NCBI GenBank assembly: GCA_013423325.1
Contig: BLJB01000295.1
Coordinates: forward strand, 1 to 24,129
Length of the DNA: 24,129 bases
Direction of reading: 5' to 3'
Source of the DNA: Usnea hakonensis
Taxonomy: Eukaryota > Ascomycota > Lecanoromycetes > Lecanorales > Parmeliaceae
Shown: positions 8,205 through 18,392 of the stretch, in pieces
Position numbering within the stretch: position 1 is the first letter of the stretch
Layout: the number at the start of each line of letters is the position of its first letter
The notes under the pieces: generated by a model
Database searches by the model: none
Seen by the model: only the letters and a program-made list of their open reading frames with translations
What the model was told of the DNA's origin: nothing
Translations under genes and position numbers: made by a program

Positions 8205-10246
8205 ATGTGTACACCAAATCTACCGAATCTACCACTGGTAAGACGTACTCCTACCAATCAAGTCGCTATGGATCTCACACCCCCGCCGTCGGACTTGACT
8301 GCATCCAATTATGACGATCTCATCTCATTGATCCAAGCACACGCCCTTAAAGAAGGCTACGCCGTCGTCAAAAGACGCTCCAACAAGGATAGGACGGGTG
8401 AGACGGACAAGGTCTGGGTGCGTTGCACTCGTGGAGGCAAGATCCGTGAAACAACTAGCCAAAAGAGGAAGCATGGGACCTCGCGTGCCAATGAATGCCC
8501 GTTTTCATGTATCCTGAAGCTCAATAAGCGGCAGAAGATATGGCGTATGAGACTCCAAGAGACGGAGCACTATCATCCCTCTGTCAAACGTGCAGGCCAT
8601 GCAGTCCATCGCGTTGCTGCTATAACCAGTGAGGTAGAGACGATGATTATTACCCAGTCAGCCGATCGTGCTACGCCAGGTGATATCCTACACAAATTGA
8701 ACAAAGGCCACGAGGAAGACCCGATTTGGAAGACTCGTGATATCTACAATGTCAAGTGGGATGTCCGCCGTCGAATGTTGGGATCCCTTACACCAACACA
8801 AGCTCTACTCAGGTGGCTACACGACTCTGACGAATGGTACATTCGCCTCTTGAAGGACCCGAAAGACCGAGTTACACATCTCTTTTTCACGCGAACATCC
8901 TGTCAGGAGATGCTAAAAGAGAACTGGGAGGTGGTTATTATGGACGACACATACAAGACAAATAGATACAAGCTCCCTCTGCTTATCATGACAGGCACCA
9001 ACGCGCTGGGGGGCTCATTCTATGCAGCCTTCTGCTTTATAGCTAAGGAGGAAGAAGAGGACTTTTTGTGGGCGCTACAGCAATATAGAAGGATGTTGAT
9101 TGAGCTGGATATTCCAAATCCAGTTGTCAATATCACTGACCGAGAGGAGGCTCTAATCAATGCTCACAATCAAGTCTTTCCAGACTCCGACCACATGCTT
9201 TGCGTCTGGCATATCAACAAGAATGTGGTCGCAAATTGCAAACCGTATTTCTGGATCAAGGAGGATTGGGTGGAGTTCTATGCCCACTGGTTTCGAGTCA
9301 TGTATGCAGATACTGTGGATATCTTTGAGGCTGAGTGGAAGTCTCTTCAAGATGTTTACAATCGTCATGATCCGGCTATTTGCACCTACTTGGAGAAGAC
9401 CTGGATTGACCCATGGAAGACGAAGTTCATTCGATGCTATACTAACAAGCGTCTACATTTTTTTAATATTGTTACCTCGAAAGGCGAAGGAGGCAATGCA
9501 GTCCTGAAGAGAGAACTCAGGTTCTCGACCGGTAAGAGGGTAAACGGTCTTCTTTCTATATAGCTACAGGCTAATCCCAAGTAGGAGACCTTGAAATGGT
9601 GGTAAAAGGTATCGCCAAGCTCCTTTCTCTTCAGCGTAGTACATATGTCGCCGATATTGAGAGCGCAAAGCAAGCGATACCTATGGAGCTCCGTCCAAAG
9701 GTATTTCGCGATGTGCTTGCCCACGTAACGCCATTCGCATTACACCGAGTACTGGGCCAATATAAAAAGATCGCTAACGAAGACCCGAAAGACTGCACCA
9801 ACAGCTTCACTACTGTGTCTGGACTTCCATGTGTTCATAGAATCAAAGCGAGAATAGCAGAAGGCGGTGGTGAAACAATTCGGATTGACGATATACATCC
9901 TCACTGGCGATACGAGAAACCAGTCGCCTGTTACACACGTAATACCCTTACTGAGGTAGAAGATATTCGTCAGCCAATCGACCCACTTCTTGCTGTACAT
10001 GAGCCGGCTGTCGCACGCCCGAAAGGCAGGCCTCGAGGCCCTCGTGAGCTCCCCACTCGTGCGGAGTATGAGGCTCAAAGANNGTCTCAATTCGAGGAGG
10101 TAGAGACGTACTTGAACGAGCGGAGTAAGAAGCAAGATGAACAGCTGGCAAAAGAAGCACGAGAGCGAGTAACAATGCGAGCCCCAAGGCGAGTAAGGGG
10201 GCGAGGAGGAAGAGGCCGTGGAGGAGGACGTGGAGGAGGCGATTAA
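8205..10246 (+). CDS. MULE-family (Hop-like) DDE transposase, two exons
   Basis: Exons 8205-9531 and 9585-10246, with a 53-nt intron (donor GTAAGA, branch CTAAT, acceptor TAG), give 662 residues. The N-terminal region is FAR1/WRKY-GCM1-like: Cys 74, an ECPFSC cluster and HYH near 122-124, a DNA-binding zinc fold. The catalytic core has MDDTYKTN (Asp 247), TDREEAL (Asp 312), LCVWHINKN (Cys 333, His 336) and FEAEW (Glu 375 or 377), the DDE and C-x2-H signature of MULE transposases. A SWIM-like zinc motif follows with Cys 513 ... Cys 525-x-His 527, and the tail is Arg/Gly rich. Another start, ATG at 8268, would remove 21 residues. NN at 10082-10083 makes one or two residues unknown. It cuts and pastes the element at its TIRs in the nucleus. 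Confidence 0.9.
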
Positions 10247-11071
10247 GCTATAAATGCTCTACCAAACCATGCTACTATCGAGTCTTCAGCTCCCGACCAT
10301 GCTTCAGAGGCTGAATCCTCTGAATCCTCCAAATTATCTGACTCCGACCGTGCTTCAGAGTCCGATTCTGAGCGTGTACCACTCGGGGTTGCACCGCGTG
10401 CTATATCCGAAGACGACAGTAATGACTCTGAAGACAGCTTCTTCACGCCTGAAGTAATGGTCAAGCTGGCTATGTCAGAAGATCCTCAGCTTGTAGAGCG
10501 GAGGATGCGACTCGACTCAGGGTTCGATATTGATGGACGACTACAGAAGTCTCTTGACGATCACATCTACAAAGTACAGAGGGATCCTGAAGCTACGAGA
10601 GCAGAGGCAAAGAAGCAGCGGAGGGCCTGGGCTCGTGAGCTTGGCCCAGACAAGATGCCTAGGAAAGCCTACTTTGCCGCTATAGATGAGGACGATATAC
10701 CTCCCCCTCCATGGTATGACAGGTCTTCATCGTTGTTCAATAAGTCCGATATGTCTAGATCCATGGGCGAACGTCTTCACAGCTGGGCCGTTTGTGACCC
10801 GGACAAGAAAGATGACGAGAATCCACTGCGGCATTCGCCAGAGCGAGTGCTTGACTACTGGAAGAAGTATGAAGCCGAGGGTGCAATGCCTACGAATCCA
10901 CTCGCCTCAGCTATAGCGATTGCGAAGGCAGCTATGACGAATGTGCAGGACCCGGCACCAGCTACAGCTGCCACCAGACCCCTTTCCATGCGACCGAAAC
11001 GACCTACATTGAAGGCAATGTCTACAGGATCAAGAGGTGCACGAGGTGGCCATGAAGGACCGGCCTCGTAA
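10247..11071 (+). CDS. Accessory ORF of the MULE: acidic Ser-rich then charged protein, in frame with the transposase
   Basis: After the transposase stop TAA at 10244-10246 the same frame continues without a stop to TAA at 11069-11071. The first 70 codons are Ser/Asp/Glu rich (SDSDRASESDSERV, SEDDSNDSEDS); the first ATG in frame is only at 10457, leaving 204 codons from there. The later part includes QRRAWARELGPDKMPRKAYF, a PPPPWYD patch and ERVLDYWKKYEAEGAMP, with an Arg/Gly C-terminus. No known domain is seen. Three readings are possible: a separate protein starting at 10457; a transposase extension made by stop readthrough; or an extension made by splicing, since GTAAGG at 10193 to AG at 10282 would remove the TAA and keep the frame (90 nt). 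Confidence 0.7.
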   Translation, partial: AINALPNHATIESSAPDHASEAESSESSKLSDSDRASESDSERVPLGVAPRAISEDDSNDSEDSFFTPEVMVKLAMSEDPQLVERRMRLDSGFDIDGRLQKSLDDHIYKVQRDPEATRAEAKKQRRAWARELGPDKMPRKAYFAAIDEDDIPPPPWYDRSSSLFNKSDMSRSMGERLHSWAVCDPDKKDDENPLRHSPERVLDYWKKYEAEGAMPTNPLASAIAIAKAAMTNVQDPAPATAATRPLSMRPKRPTLKAMSTGSRGARGGHEGPAS

Positions 11072-12595
11072 CAGGGTCAAGGGCTCTACAGCAATTGGAG
11101 CTCTGCAGGTAAGGCACTCAGAACCAGTATCTGGCCCGGCTAATCCTCGGAAATGGCTTTTTTGAAGTATTCAGGCCTTATTGTATCTCATTCTTTCACC
11201 TTATAGCATAACGAATAAAGCTTCAGTAACAACCCTTTCGCCTCATGCTCGAGCTAACAGTCTTCCAGTGCTACACCTTCCTCCTCCTCTACTGTCAATA
11301 AACACCTCACCGTCCTCCTCCTTCGGGCAGCACAGGCTGACAAGAGAAGGGACCAAGTTGCGGGCCTCGTGTGAAACCTCACTGCACCACACCTCCCATG
11401 GCTAATTCTCGCACACAAAGATCTGTCAATAAGTCGATTAGGGCATGTTTCTGGCACGGTTCAGCTGCCCGAGGCGCAACGTACAGGGAGTGTAGTCATA
11501 GAGCTCCGCCGTCACCAATTTTTTTTTTTTAGGACCCAACACCTGGAGGTTCTGCCAAATTTTCGGCAAGGGGCCTTCTTTCCTTCTCTTTATACTTTAG
11601 TCACCACCATGAATCGCGCAGCTGATGATAGATTTGCGTGCGGCTGCGTCGCCGAAGATCTGGAGCTTGCGGTGCTTGCGTGTTTTCGTGTCAATGGCTT
11701 TTCTTCCACACCACACCCACCACACCAGCTTAAGATTGCAAAGCGAAACCATTCGTACTTTGCAGCTCTAGAGAGCTCTGTCTGACGACATAGGAGACAT
11801 CTGATACTATAACCATTCAATCAATGTGGTTGATAAATGGGAGTGGGAATTAGTATTAGGGATCGGTTCGGAGATCAATATTTCGGTACCGGGTATCGAT
11901 GACGTCGATATAGGCCGTCTGGTATTTAACGAGGGCCTTTTCTAGGCTCCCTACACTCATATAAGACTCCGACATCGTACGAGATACCCCTAATCATTGA
12001 TGTTACCGCCGCCAAAATCTGACTCCGCACCAAAAAGGGATGTCTTCCCCGCTTCGCTCTCCGCCATGCTCTCCGCCATTATCTCCGCCCCCCTCTCACC
12101 ATGGCCACAATGCTAGGCCTGCTGCAGTACCAGGCCTACCCAAAAAAACGGTCAAGATAAAGCCGGAGTTTGTACGAGACGGAAACCCCCCTCGCAGCTA
12201 TCGGTCCGGCGAGTACCAGGGAGAGAAGGACCCTTCTAGTAGATTCGATGGTGGATCTCTCCCTGGTAGCTGCGCGTCTGTTGAGATATTCGGGGGGGTC
12301 ACGGTTCGATACGTGCTCAGGGCAACTGAAATCGGGTTAGCCTGATTTTTTTTGGAAGGAAATTTTGGAAGCTTACTTCTTAACAGCTACGCCACGGTAG
12401 CTTCTGTAACGAGACTCTATTTTCTTATATAATTCAATTTTCCTCGGAGTGCAACGACTGGCTACCACTTGCACTCATTCCCACTATGCTTGCAATGCTC
12501 CCAAAGCCGTGCTTCCCTGGAAAGGTACGTAGATTTCTATGGTAGATACACCAAGCAGAAGGTACCTCGGTAGGGACTTAGAGCATGGCCGAAAT
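11072..12595. other. Non-coding or unassigned interior of the MULE
   Basis: Several frames of 65-100 codons are present (for example 12040-12345 on plus, with a Pro/Ser-rich start) but none has a recognisable domain. A T10 run at 11520 followed by AG could be a splice acceptor. A strong inverted repeat lies at 12193-12274. This 1.5 kb could be 3' untranslated DNA of the element or captured sequence. Confidence 0.5.
12193..12274. repeat. Long interrupted hairpin inside the MULE
   Basis: TACCAGGGAGAGA (12214-12226) pairs perfectly with TCTCTCCCTGGTA (12256-12268). CGCAGCTA (12193-12200) pairs with TAGCTGCG (12267-12274), leaving a 13-nt bulge on the left arm and a loop of 29 nt. Confidence 0.85.
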
Positions 12596-12665
12596 ATGGG
12601 GGGGTGTTAATGTAGTAAAAGGGGGTGTCAATGCAGGTAAAAGGGGTGTCTACCTATCAAGATCC
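12596..12665 (-). repeat. Right terminal inverted repeat of the MULE
   Basis: The reverse complement begins GGATCTTGATAGGT and repeats the three ACACCCC motifs with the same spacing as the left end. Confidence 0.9.
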
Positions 12666-12860
12666 TTCATCTATAACCCCCAACACCCCAATAGGCCATA
12701 GCCCATTTCCGATACCCGTATCCAAAATTAGCGGTCACATATTCTTTCCCATATTACTATTCTTTTTCGCATTCTTCACCTTTGAATTACCTATACAATC
12801 ATCTCAATCCATTCTCAAACTCAAAAATTATCCATCACACCAGAAAATCACCGATTCATT

Positions 12861-14092
12861 ATGTCTTTGGTTTCTGGTCCGGAAATAGGGGGTGCGTCCA
12901 TCGCTTATGTGCCCGACGAACTCAAACTGGTGGTGGAAAACCATGTTCAGTACATCCAAAGTCTAGATACTGTACCTTCTACGGAACACTCAAGCACTTC
13001 ATGCGGAAGCCCATCCACTGACAGCGGCAAGATGAACTCGAGTACTGGCTGACCGAACACTTGCGTTTGAACGGTATCTGTTGGGGTCTAACAGCTCTAC
13101 ATTTACTCGGCTACCCGGAAGCTTTACTACGTCCTGCAACTATAGACTTCGTCCTCTCCTGTCAACACGAGAATGGTGGCTCCGGAGCTGCTCCTGGTCA
13201 CGACGCCCATATGCTTTACACCGTGAGTGCAATCTAGATCCTAGGGATGGTCGATGCAATAGAAGAGCTAGATCAACGTGCCAAAGCTGGGAAGGCCAAG
13301 GTTGGCAAGTGTGAGTATGGATTAGAAAGTGTCCACGAGAATTGCTGAAAATGGAGCAGACATTGCCGATCTTTAGAACCGTGAGACCGGGGCTTTTGCC
13401 GGAGATCAATGGGGCGAAACAGATACCCGCTTTCTATACGGCGCCTTGAACGCTCTTTTACTCCTCTATATGCTTCATCTCGTCGACATATCCAAAGCCG
13501 TCACATACATACAGGCCTGTGCAAATTTCGACGATGGATATGGAGTCAGCCCTGGTGCAGAGTCCCCTGCGGGCCAAATCTTTACATGTGTGGGGGCACT
13601 GGCGATAGCTGGTCGACTCGACTTGGTAGATCAGGACCGACTGGGTGGTTGGCTGAGCGAACGGCAGGTCCCAAATGGCGGTCTTAATGGCAGGCCAGAG
13701 AAGTTGGAGGATGTGTGCTACAGTTGGGGTTAGGCTGCAGTCTGGCCATGATCGATCGTTTGCATTGGATCAATAAAGACAAGCTCGCCCAATTCATCCT
13801 CCAATACCAGGTGGGCTAATTTAATATTATTGATCTAAGGTTTATCTGTCTGACTTATACGCAGGATCTGGACAAAGGAGGCATTGCGGACAGACCAGGA
13901 GATATGGTGGATGTGTTTCATACCCACTTTGGCATTGCAGGTCTGAGTCTGATTGGTTATCCAGACGTGGAAGCAATTGATCCAATTTAGTCAGTATTAT
14001 TCCGTTGGATTGAATTTACTGAGCACTGACTTGGTCAAGGTTGCATGCCTCGAGAGACAAGAAAACGTTTACTCGGCCAGCTAGATGTCTGA
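12861..14092 (+). pseudogene. BET2: Decayed copy of Rab geranylgeranyltransferase beta subunit
   Basis: Five exons are traceable: 12861-12971, 13025-13310, 13360-13810, 13865-13989 and about 14041-14092. Introns are 12972-13024, 13311-13359, 13811-13864 and about 13990-14040. Exon order gives VPDELKLVVENHVQYIQSLD, EHLRLNGICWGLTALHLLGY, FVLSCQHENGGSGAAPGHDA, DTRFLYGALNALLL, YIQACANFDDGYGVSPGAES, EDVCYSW and DVFHTHFGIAGLSLIGYP, the repeated prenyltransferase beta fold. The zinc ligands in DVC and in the His-containing last repeat are still encoded. Intact enzyme attaches geranylgeranyl groups to Rab GTPases together with the alpha subunit and Rab escort protein. Lesions: TAG at 13235-13237 (SAI*IL), TAG at 13374-13376 (ADL*NRE), a one-base loss near 13726-13732 in the CYSW region, and a last intron whose expected acceptor is no longer AG. 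Presumably a functional copy exists elsewhere. Confidence 0.92.
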
Positions 14093-14696
14093 TAGGTGAG
14101 AATACACCTAGAGGACGGGTGTGAAGATGACTCGTTATGAAGCCAGAGGTGCGGAGACGGAGAGGTCCATGTAGCTCAGCGTTGGGAAATCGATGAGGGT
14201 CTCGATTCTACCTGTGTTTGAGTATGAGTATACTGCATTCTATCCATTTTGAATTGTCATCTACACCGCTTGCGTAAGATGTCAGAGATTAACAGCTCCG
14301 CTGTAGAGCAAGATGCTACAAAGTGGTGAGAGTAGAGTTTCTTGTCAGTTAGCAATTCGAGACTGATGCTACCTGCTCTGCTGGTTGAGGGTGGAATGGA
14401 TGAAAGAATGGAATGGGCCTTTTCCTTGTTCCTTCAAGATACTTTACTTACCTTAATGTTGCAAGAGCAGACCAAGTCTTGGTGCTAGACTGATGACCTT
14501 TCCTCTCTTGCTTTTGCTCTCTTTCTCATCAACCCAACAACTCTTTCACTCCTTGACAGGGAAGGGCATCCAATTCAAGATGAATTCCTCATTTCTTTTC
14601 TACCTCGTTGTTTCCTGTATGTACTGAATCTCCAGACTCAACTGTCGTGGCTACAATTCCTCCGTCTCTTTTTATACCGAGTCAGTTGCAACCATC
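14093..14696. other. Spacer between two relics; no gene seen
   Basis: No frame with domain signal. CT-rich stretches at about 14500-14600 and just before 14697 are typical of fungal promoters, and probably are the old promoter of the next gene. Confidence 0.4.
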
Positions 14697-16206
14697 ATGA
14701 CTTCCGTCCCACTTCTTTGCAACATCTGCCCCAAAGAACCAGAGTTCAGTGACATCTCCTATCTATTGACCCACGTCGCTTCCAAAGGCCACCTTGCACA
14801 GGAATTGAAAGCAAAAGTTCGCGGCCGTCAAGATGTATCAATCCGCGACAAGCTCGACACCTACGACCGCTGGTACGCGAAACATCAGATCAAGAGGATG
14901 CTGTCCCAGTGTCTCATCCTCAAGGAATCCAAAGATACCAGTAGTAGATTCCAACGCTCTGCTAACTCGCCTGCAACAGGCTCTGCCAAAATGGTCAAGC
15001 CACGCAAAAGGCGTGACAAAACTTCAGAAAAGATCACTGAAGCAAGTCCAGTCAAATATGAAGAGTCAGCCATCGACCCTTAGCTGTCTTGGTTTTCCCC
15101 TTCGAGTCCATCGCCTTTTCTCGGTCTAGCAGGACACGGTGGTCTACTACAATATGACCAACAAGCCTTCTCTCATCGTTTCCATGCTCCACGCATGTGC
15201 GAGGAACACGACGCAAGTGCAGCCCGCCGAGAGGCCATAGCTTCTACACCATCAGACCTCACCCAGTCAGAAAGCTCTGCAGGGCCTTGGACCAGATACG
15301 GATAGCGAGAACGACTACTTCGACACCTTCATTCGCAGCCCAACAAGGACAGCATACCCTGACCCTACCGAGCTTCTCAATCTAACTTTCACTTTCTCGC
15401 CTCCTCGGACGATCGAGCACGCGTGAGAACGTGCCAGCTCGACACCTGACCTCAATGACCGGAAAACTGAGAAATCAGAAATGATGCAGCTACCAATACT
15501 CAAAGGAGTCAAGTGGCCAGGCATGTCGATCTTCGACTCTGCCAGCCTAGAAGCTCAACGTCTACGTAATCAGAAGAAGGACGGGTCTATATTGGAGCAG
15601 ATGGAGTATAATTCGGGGGTGGTTGAGCAGGTAGAGCGAATCTATTGGCCGGACGGATCATTGAAACAGGAACGACTTATAACTGGCAATGTGGAAAGCA
15701 GCCCTCTCAAGGAGCCTACTCCTACGCCAAAACGACAGCGGACCAAAGCCAAGAAGAGCGTGCTCACGGATATCAGTACCAACGCTCCAAAACAGACTCG
15801 TCGAGTACGCAAGACGCCACGCAAAATTTCTGCTACGCAAGTTTCTGACCTACGCAGTATTTCCGAAAAGGCACTTGCCACATTGGACCCTCCACCGCCC
15901 AAGTTCGCTTATCCTAGGACTGCTCACATGGGATTTGATGTAGCCAGTGAAGAGGATCTAGAACGCCGATTGACCAGTGGAATTGTTGATAACGGTCGTT
16001 ATCAATTTTTTGATGTTTTCAAGGATGATGGGCGACAGGAAAGCACAATCTCGGGAATACGTCCAGCAAAGCTTAGCGCTAGCAAAGAAGGTTATCCCTT
16101 CTTGCACAATTCACACGGTCACCAGGTGCCGAAAACCAGAAGAGAGTTCCGTCTGATGGACTGCCCTGGGACACTCAGTCTTTTGGGGCCGGCGGCACCA
16201 TCTTGA
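14697..16206 (+). pseudogene. Decayed C2H2-finger-like hypothetical gene
   Basis: ATG at 14697 begins with LLCNIC...LLTHVASKGH, a C-x2-C-x14-H-x5-H zinc-finger-like start (Cys 8, 11; His 26, 32). Lesions then follow: TAG at 15081-15083 after ESAIDP with the same frame continuing LSWFSPSSPSPFLGLAGHGG; a frame change at about 15290-15303, after which DSENDYFDTFIRSPTRTAYP reads on; TGA at 15424-15426; then an open stretch containing LPILKGVKWPGMSIFDSA, ILEQMEYNSGVVEQVERIYW and basic motifs such as KRQRTKAKKS. The frame stays open to 16206, but its last 30 or so codons overlap the antisense F-box-like relic and are probably not original. A nuclear role is suggested by the finger and basic patches; function is unknown. 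Confidence 0.7.
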
Positions 16207-16797
16207 GGGTGGAACGGTGAGGCCGAATTCACGTCCAGAACGGGTGTTATACCACCGGTGGCCATCGATGTAATCGTACTGTAGAGGACTTTTGTGGAGT
16301 ATGTAGTCGGAGAAAGGATCAAAGTCGACCAGAGCGCTGACTTTATTGATGTTCCGAAAGGATCTTAATCCTTCGCATAGAGCCTAAAAATCTCTGCCCT
16401 GCCTGAGGATAGTTTCTTGTTGATCGAGTAGACGTACATATCGAACGAAGCTGTTGCCGAAATTCATGTTAAACTCCTGACAATTTTTGGCAGTGACCCT
16501 CTTCATATACTTTCCGGCCGCAATGTTCTCCATGTTCCATCTCGAACCTTGGTACACTTCATCGGCATGATTTTTTTCGGCGATAGCGGCGTATCTTTTA
16601 TGGTCTTCGTATATATCAATCTCTTCCCACGTGCGATCACGAAAAGCTGACCAGTAGGAGGCGAAATTTCCGAGTTCGGGCAGGAACAGCCTTCCATCAT
16701 AGATCAATTCCTGCACATTTCCGACGAAGTTTGAATTTGCAGCAATACGCGTAAACGTCTTGATCCATTCCTGGCGGGGTGCGAAGTATACTCATTG
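16119..16797 (-). pseudogene. Decayed F-box-type fungal hypothetical gene fragment
   Basis: The minus frame reads RQEWIKTFTRIAANSNFVGN, VQELIYDGRLFLPELGNFAS, FVRYVRLLDQQETILRQGRD, then TAG at 16384-16386, and continues in frame with ALCEGLRSFRNINKVSALVD and SGREFGLTVPPSRWC. A frame change near 16200 leads into SVPGQSIRRNSLLVFGTW before a stop at about 16119. An in-frame TGA near 16797 cuts the 5' side, so the F-box itself is missing. The pattern (aromatic-rich helix, L.EGL..F.N...V, PPSRW) fits the variable C-terminal part of fungal F-box-like proteins; this is by memory of the family. Confidence 0.5.
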
Positions 16798-17247
16798 GAA
16801 CATCCATTTTGCTCCGGCAGTGCTCCATAGAGAGCGTACAAGACGGCTTTTTTTCAGGCTTTTCTCGAGATGACTTGGTCGTGGCTGGCGCTGAAGGACT
16901 TGCTTGTTCCTATTCAAGATACCCATTTTGCAATTTGATTTGCTTGCTTTGAAAGTGTAGATACTAAATAAGCCTAGCCTGGCTGCCTCACAGAGCCGTG
17001 TGTGCTTATGTACAGCCTGATCGGAAGAGTTGATCGTGGCAGAAGAAGATGAGCCTTATGTACCGTGGAAGACGGACTGTGTGTTCAATAGATGTCCCAT
17101 GTGCCCGGCAACATAGAAATTCAAAAGAAACTAAACAATTATATAAGAGGAGTGACCGTGCAAGCAACTCGCAACTCAAAGAACGTCCTATCCAATTCAG
17201 TATCGCTTCTCAACACCCATGCACTACAATTCATACCCGAAAGTCCG
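16798..17247. other. Spacer, no gene seen
   Basis: Holds the lost 5' part of the F-box-like relic and the probable 3' flank of the glucanase gene. Two overlapping plus-strand frames (17049-17391) have no domain signal. Confidence 0.4.
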
Positions 17248-18392
17248 CTACTGCTGCTTAGTCAACCCACTAGACGCGTTCCCACCCCCCACAGCCACGG
17301 TCAACAACTTCGGACTCGCATCCTGCACCGCACCGGACTGGTTAACCCCATTCGTAGGCGCCACATCATCATACGGAAGCACATAGCCTAGGCCATCCAA
17401 ATTAGCCGCATGCACGATCCTCGCGTAGTGATTCGTGACGGCGTTCCGATAATACTGGCTCGGCGCCGCGGTGGGCGGATGAGGAGGGTGGAGCGGTTGA
17501 AAGCGGCGCTGAGGCGGGCGATGAGGGCGCCGAGTTCGATGTTCGAGCCGATGATGTCGAAGGGGCCGGTGGAGCAGCTGAAGATATCGGCGGAGGAGGG
17601 CTGGGTAAAGGTGAGGCCGAGGCCGAAGTCGAGGAGGGAGGAGGAGGCGTCGACGTGGCCTGGGACGGTGCCCCAGGTTGCTTGGGTGTCGATGGAGAGT
17701 TGCTGGGTGGTGTATTTGGACCAGACTTGGTTGACGTAGGATTGATAGTAGGTGTTGAAGAGGGTGGGGTTGAGGGTGATGCCGTTGTTAGGGCTCAGGG
17801 CGCGGAGGTTGCCGCCTGATGGGTTGGGGACAATGAGAGATGACCAGCCTGCGCCGTCGGAGGTAGTTTGCGCTCTGAGACCTTCGCAGACGATGTCGAG
17901 GCCGTTGGAGGCAGTGCCGGAGACGTATTGTGTTGTGTCGGAGGTGTTGGTTAGGGCGAGTGAGATTGGAAGGTAGACGAAGTCGACGTAGGAGATGTTG
18001 ACAAAGAGCTCGGCGGCATTGAAGGTGAATTCGCAAAAATCCCAGGACAGGTTGATGTTCGGATCTGATGGATTGGTAACAGATGGCTCGACCAGTGCTG
18101 GTCCAGGGTTGAGGAGAAAGGTTAAAGTCCCGTCCACCGAGAACCAGATACGGCTCCCGGCTAGGTGGGGAACCGTGACTATTGTTGTTTTGCCCGGGGC
18201 ACCGAGGGGGATAGCGCAGTCCTGGCTGAGGGAGGAGCCGGTGGAGGAAGGTGATGTTGGATAATAGTAAGTCTTGCCATCGGACTGGAGTAGGAAAAGA
18301 GCGTTGTTATTGTCAAGCGCTCGTCCAGTGATGTAGGCGTATACGGTGCTTGAGCTGGTCTGATTCTGGAGAGCGATATTGACGGTAGCCAT
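17248..18392 (-). pseudogene. GH64 beta-1,3-glucanase with a single frameshift near its end
   Basis: ATG at 18392 opens MATVNIALQNQTSSSTVYAY and runs 304 residues in the GH64 fold (thaumatin-like beta barrel plus mixed domain): AGSRIWFSVDGTLTF, WDFCEFTFNAAELFVNISYV, DFVYLPISLALTN, IELGALIARLSAAFNRSTLL. Glu 121 and Asp 137 are 16 residues apart, the same spacing as the catalytic acids of bacterial laminaripentaose-producing GH64. At about 17469-17475 the frame moves; the other frame carries the normal end, QYYRNAVTNHYARIVHAANL, then YDDVAPTNGVNQSGAV, to TAG at 17248-17250. The total of 1145 nt is one base short of 382 codons, so a single-base loss (or a sequencing error) is the simplest cause. 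No signal peptide is visible. The enzyme hydrolyses beta-1,3-glucan. Elsewhere the gene is intact, so decay is recent. Confidence 0.88.

Larger units (their letters stand above)
8101..12665 (+). mobile_element. Hop-like MULE DNA transposon, apparently full length (about 4.56 kb)
   Basis: The element is bounded by terminal inverted repeats of about 70 bp (8102-8170 and 12596-12665). It encodes a spliced MULE transposase (8205-10246) and a second ORF (10247-11071). Flanks carry a degraded possible target duplication: TTCATCAT before the left end and TTCATCTAT after the right end, near the 9 bp typical of Mutator-like elements. The element moves by cut-and-paste through its DDE transposase binding the TIRs. 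The TIRs are close to identical and the transposase frame is open, so insertion or amplification may be fairly recent compared with the decayed genes around it. Confidence 0.9.

Noticed and set aside
12295..12320. B-box-like GGTTCGATACG as a possible tRNA gene
   Set aside because: No A box or cloverleaf could be built upstream.
8101..12665. Helitron or Ty1/Gypsy origin for the large element
   Set aside because: It has true inverted termini and a DDE MULE core; there is no Rep/helicase or reverse transcriptase.
17410..18264. Plus-strand ORFs of 70-110 codons
   Set aside because: They lie antisense to the GH64 gene and reflect its GC-rich codon use.
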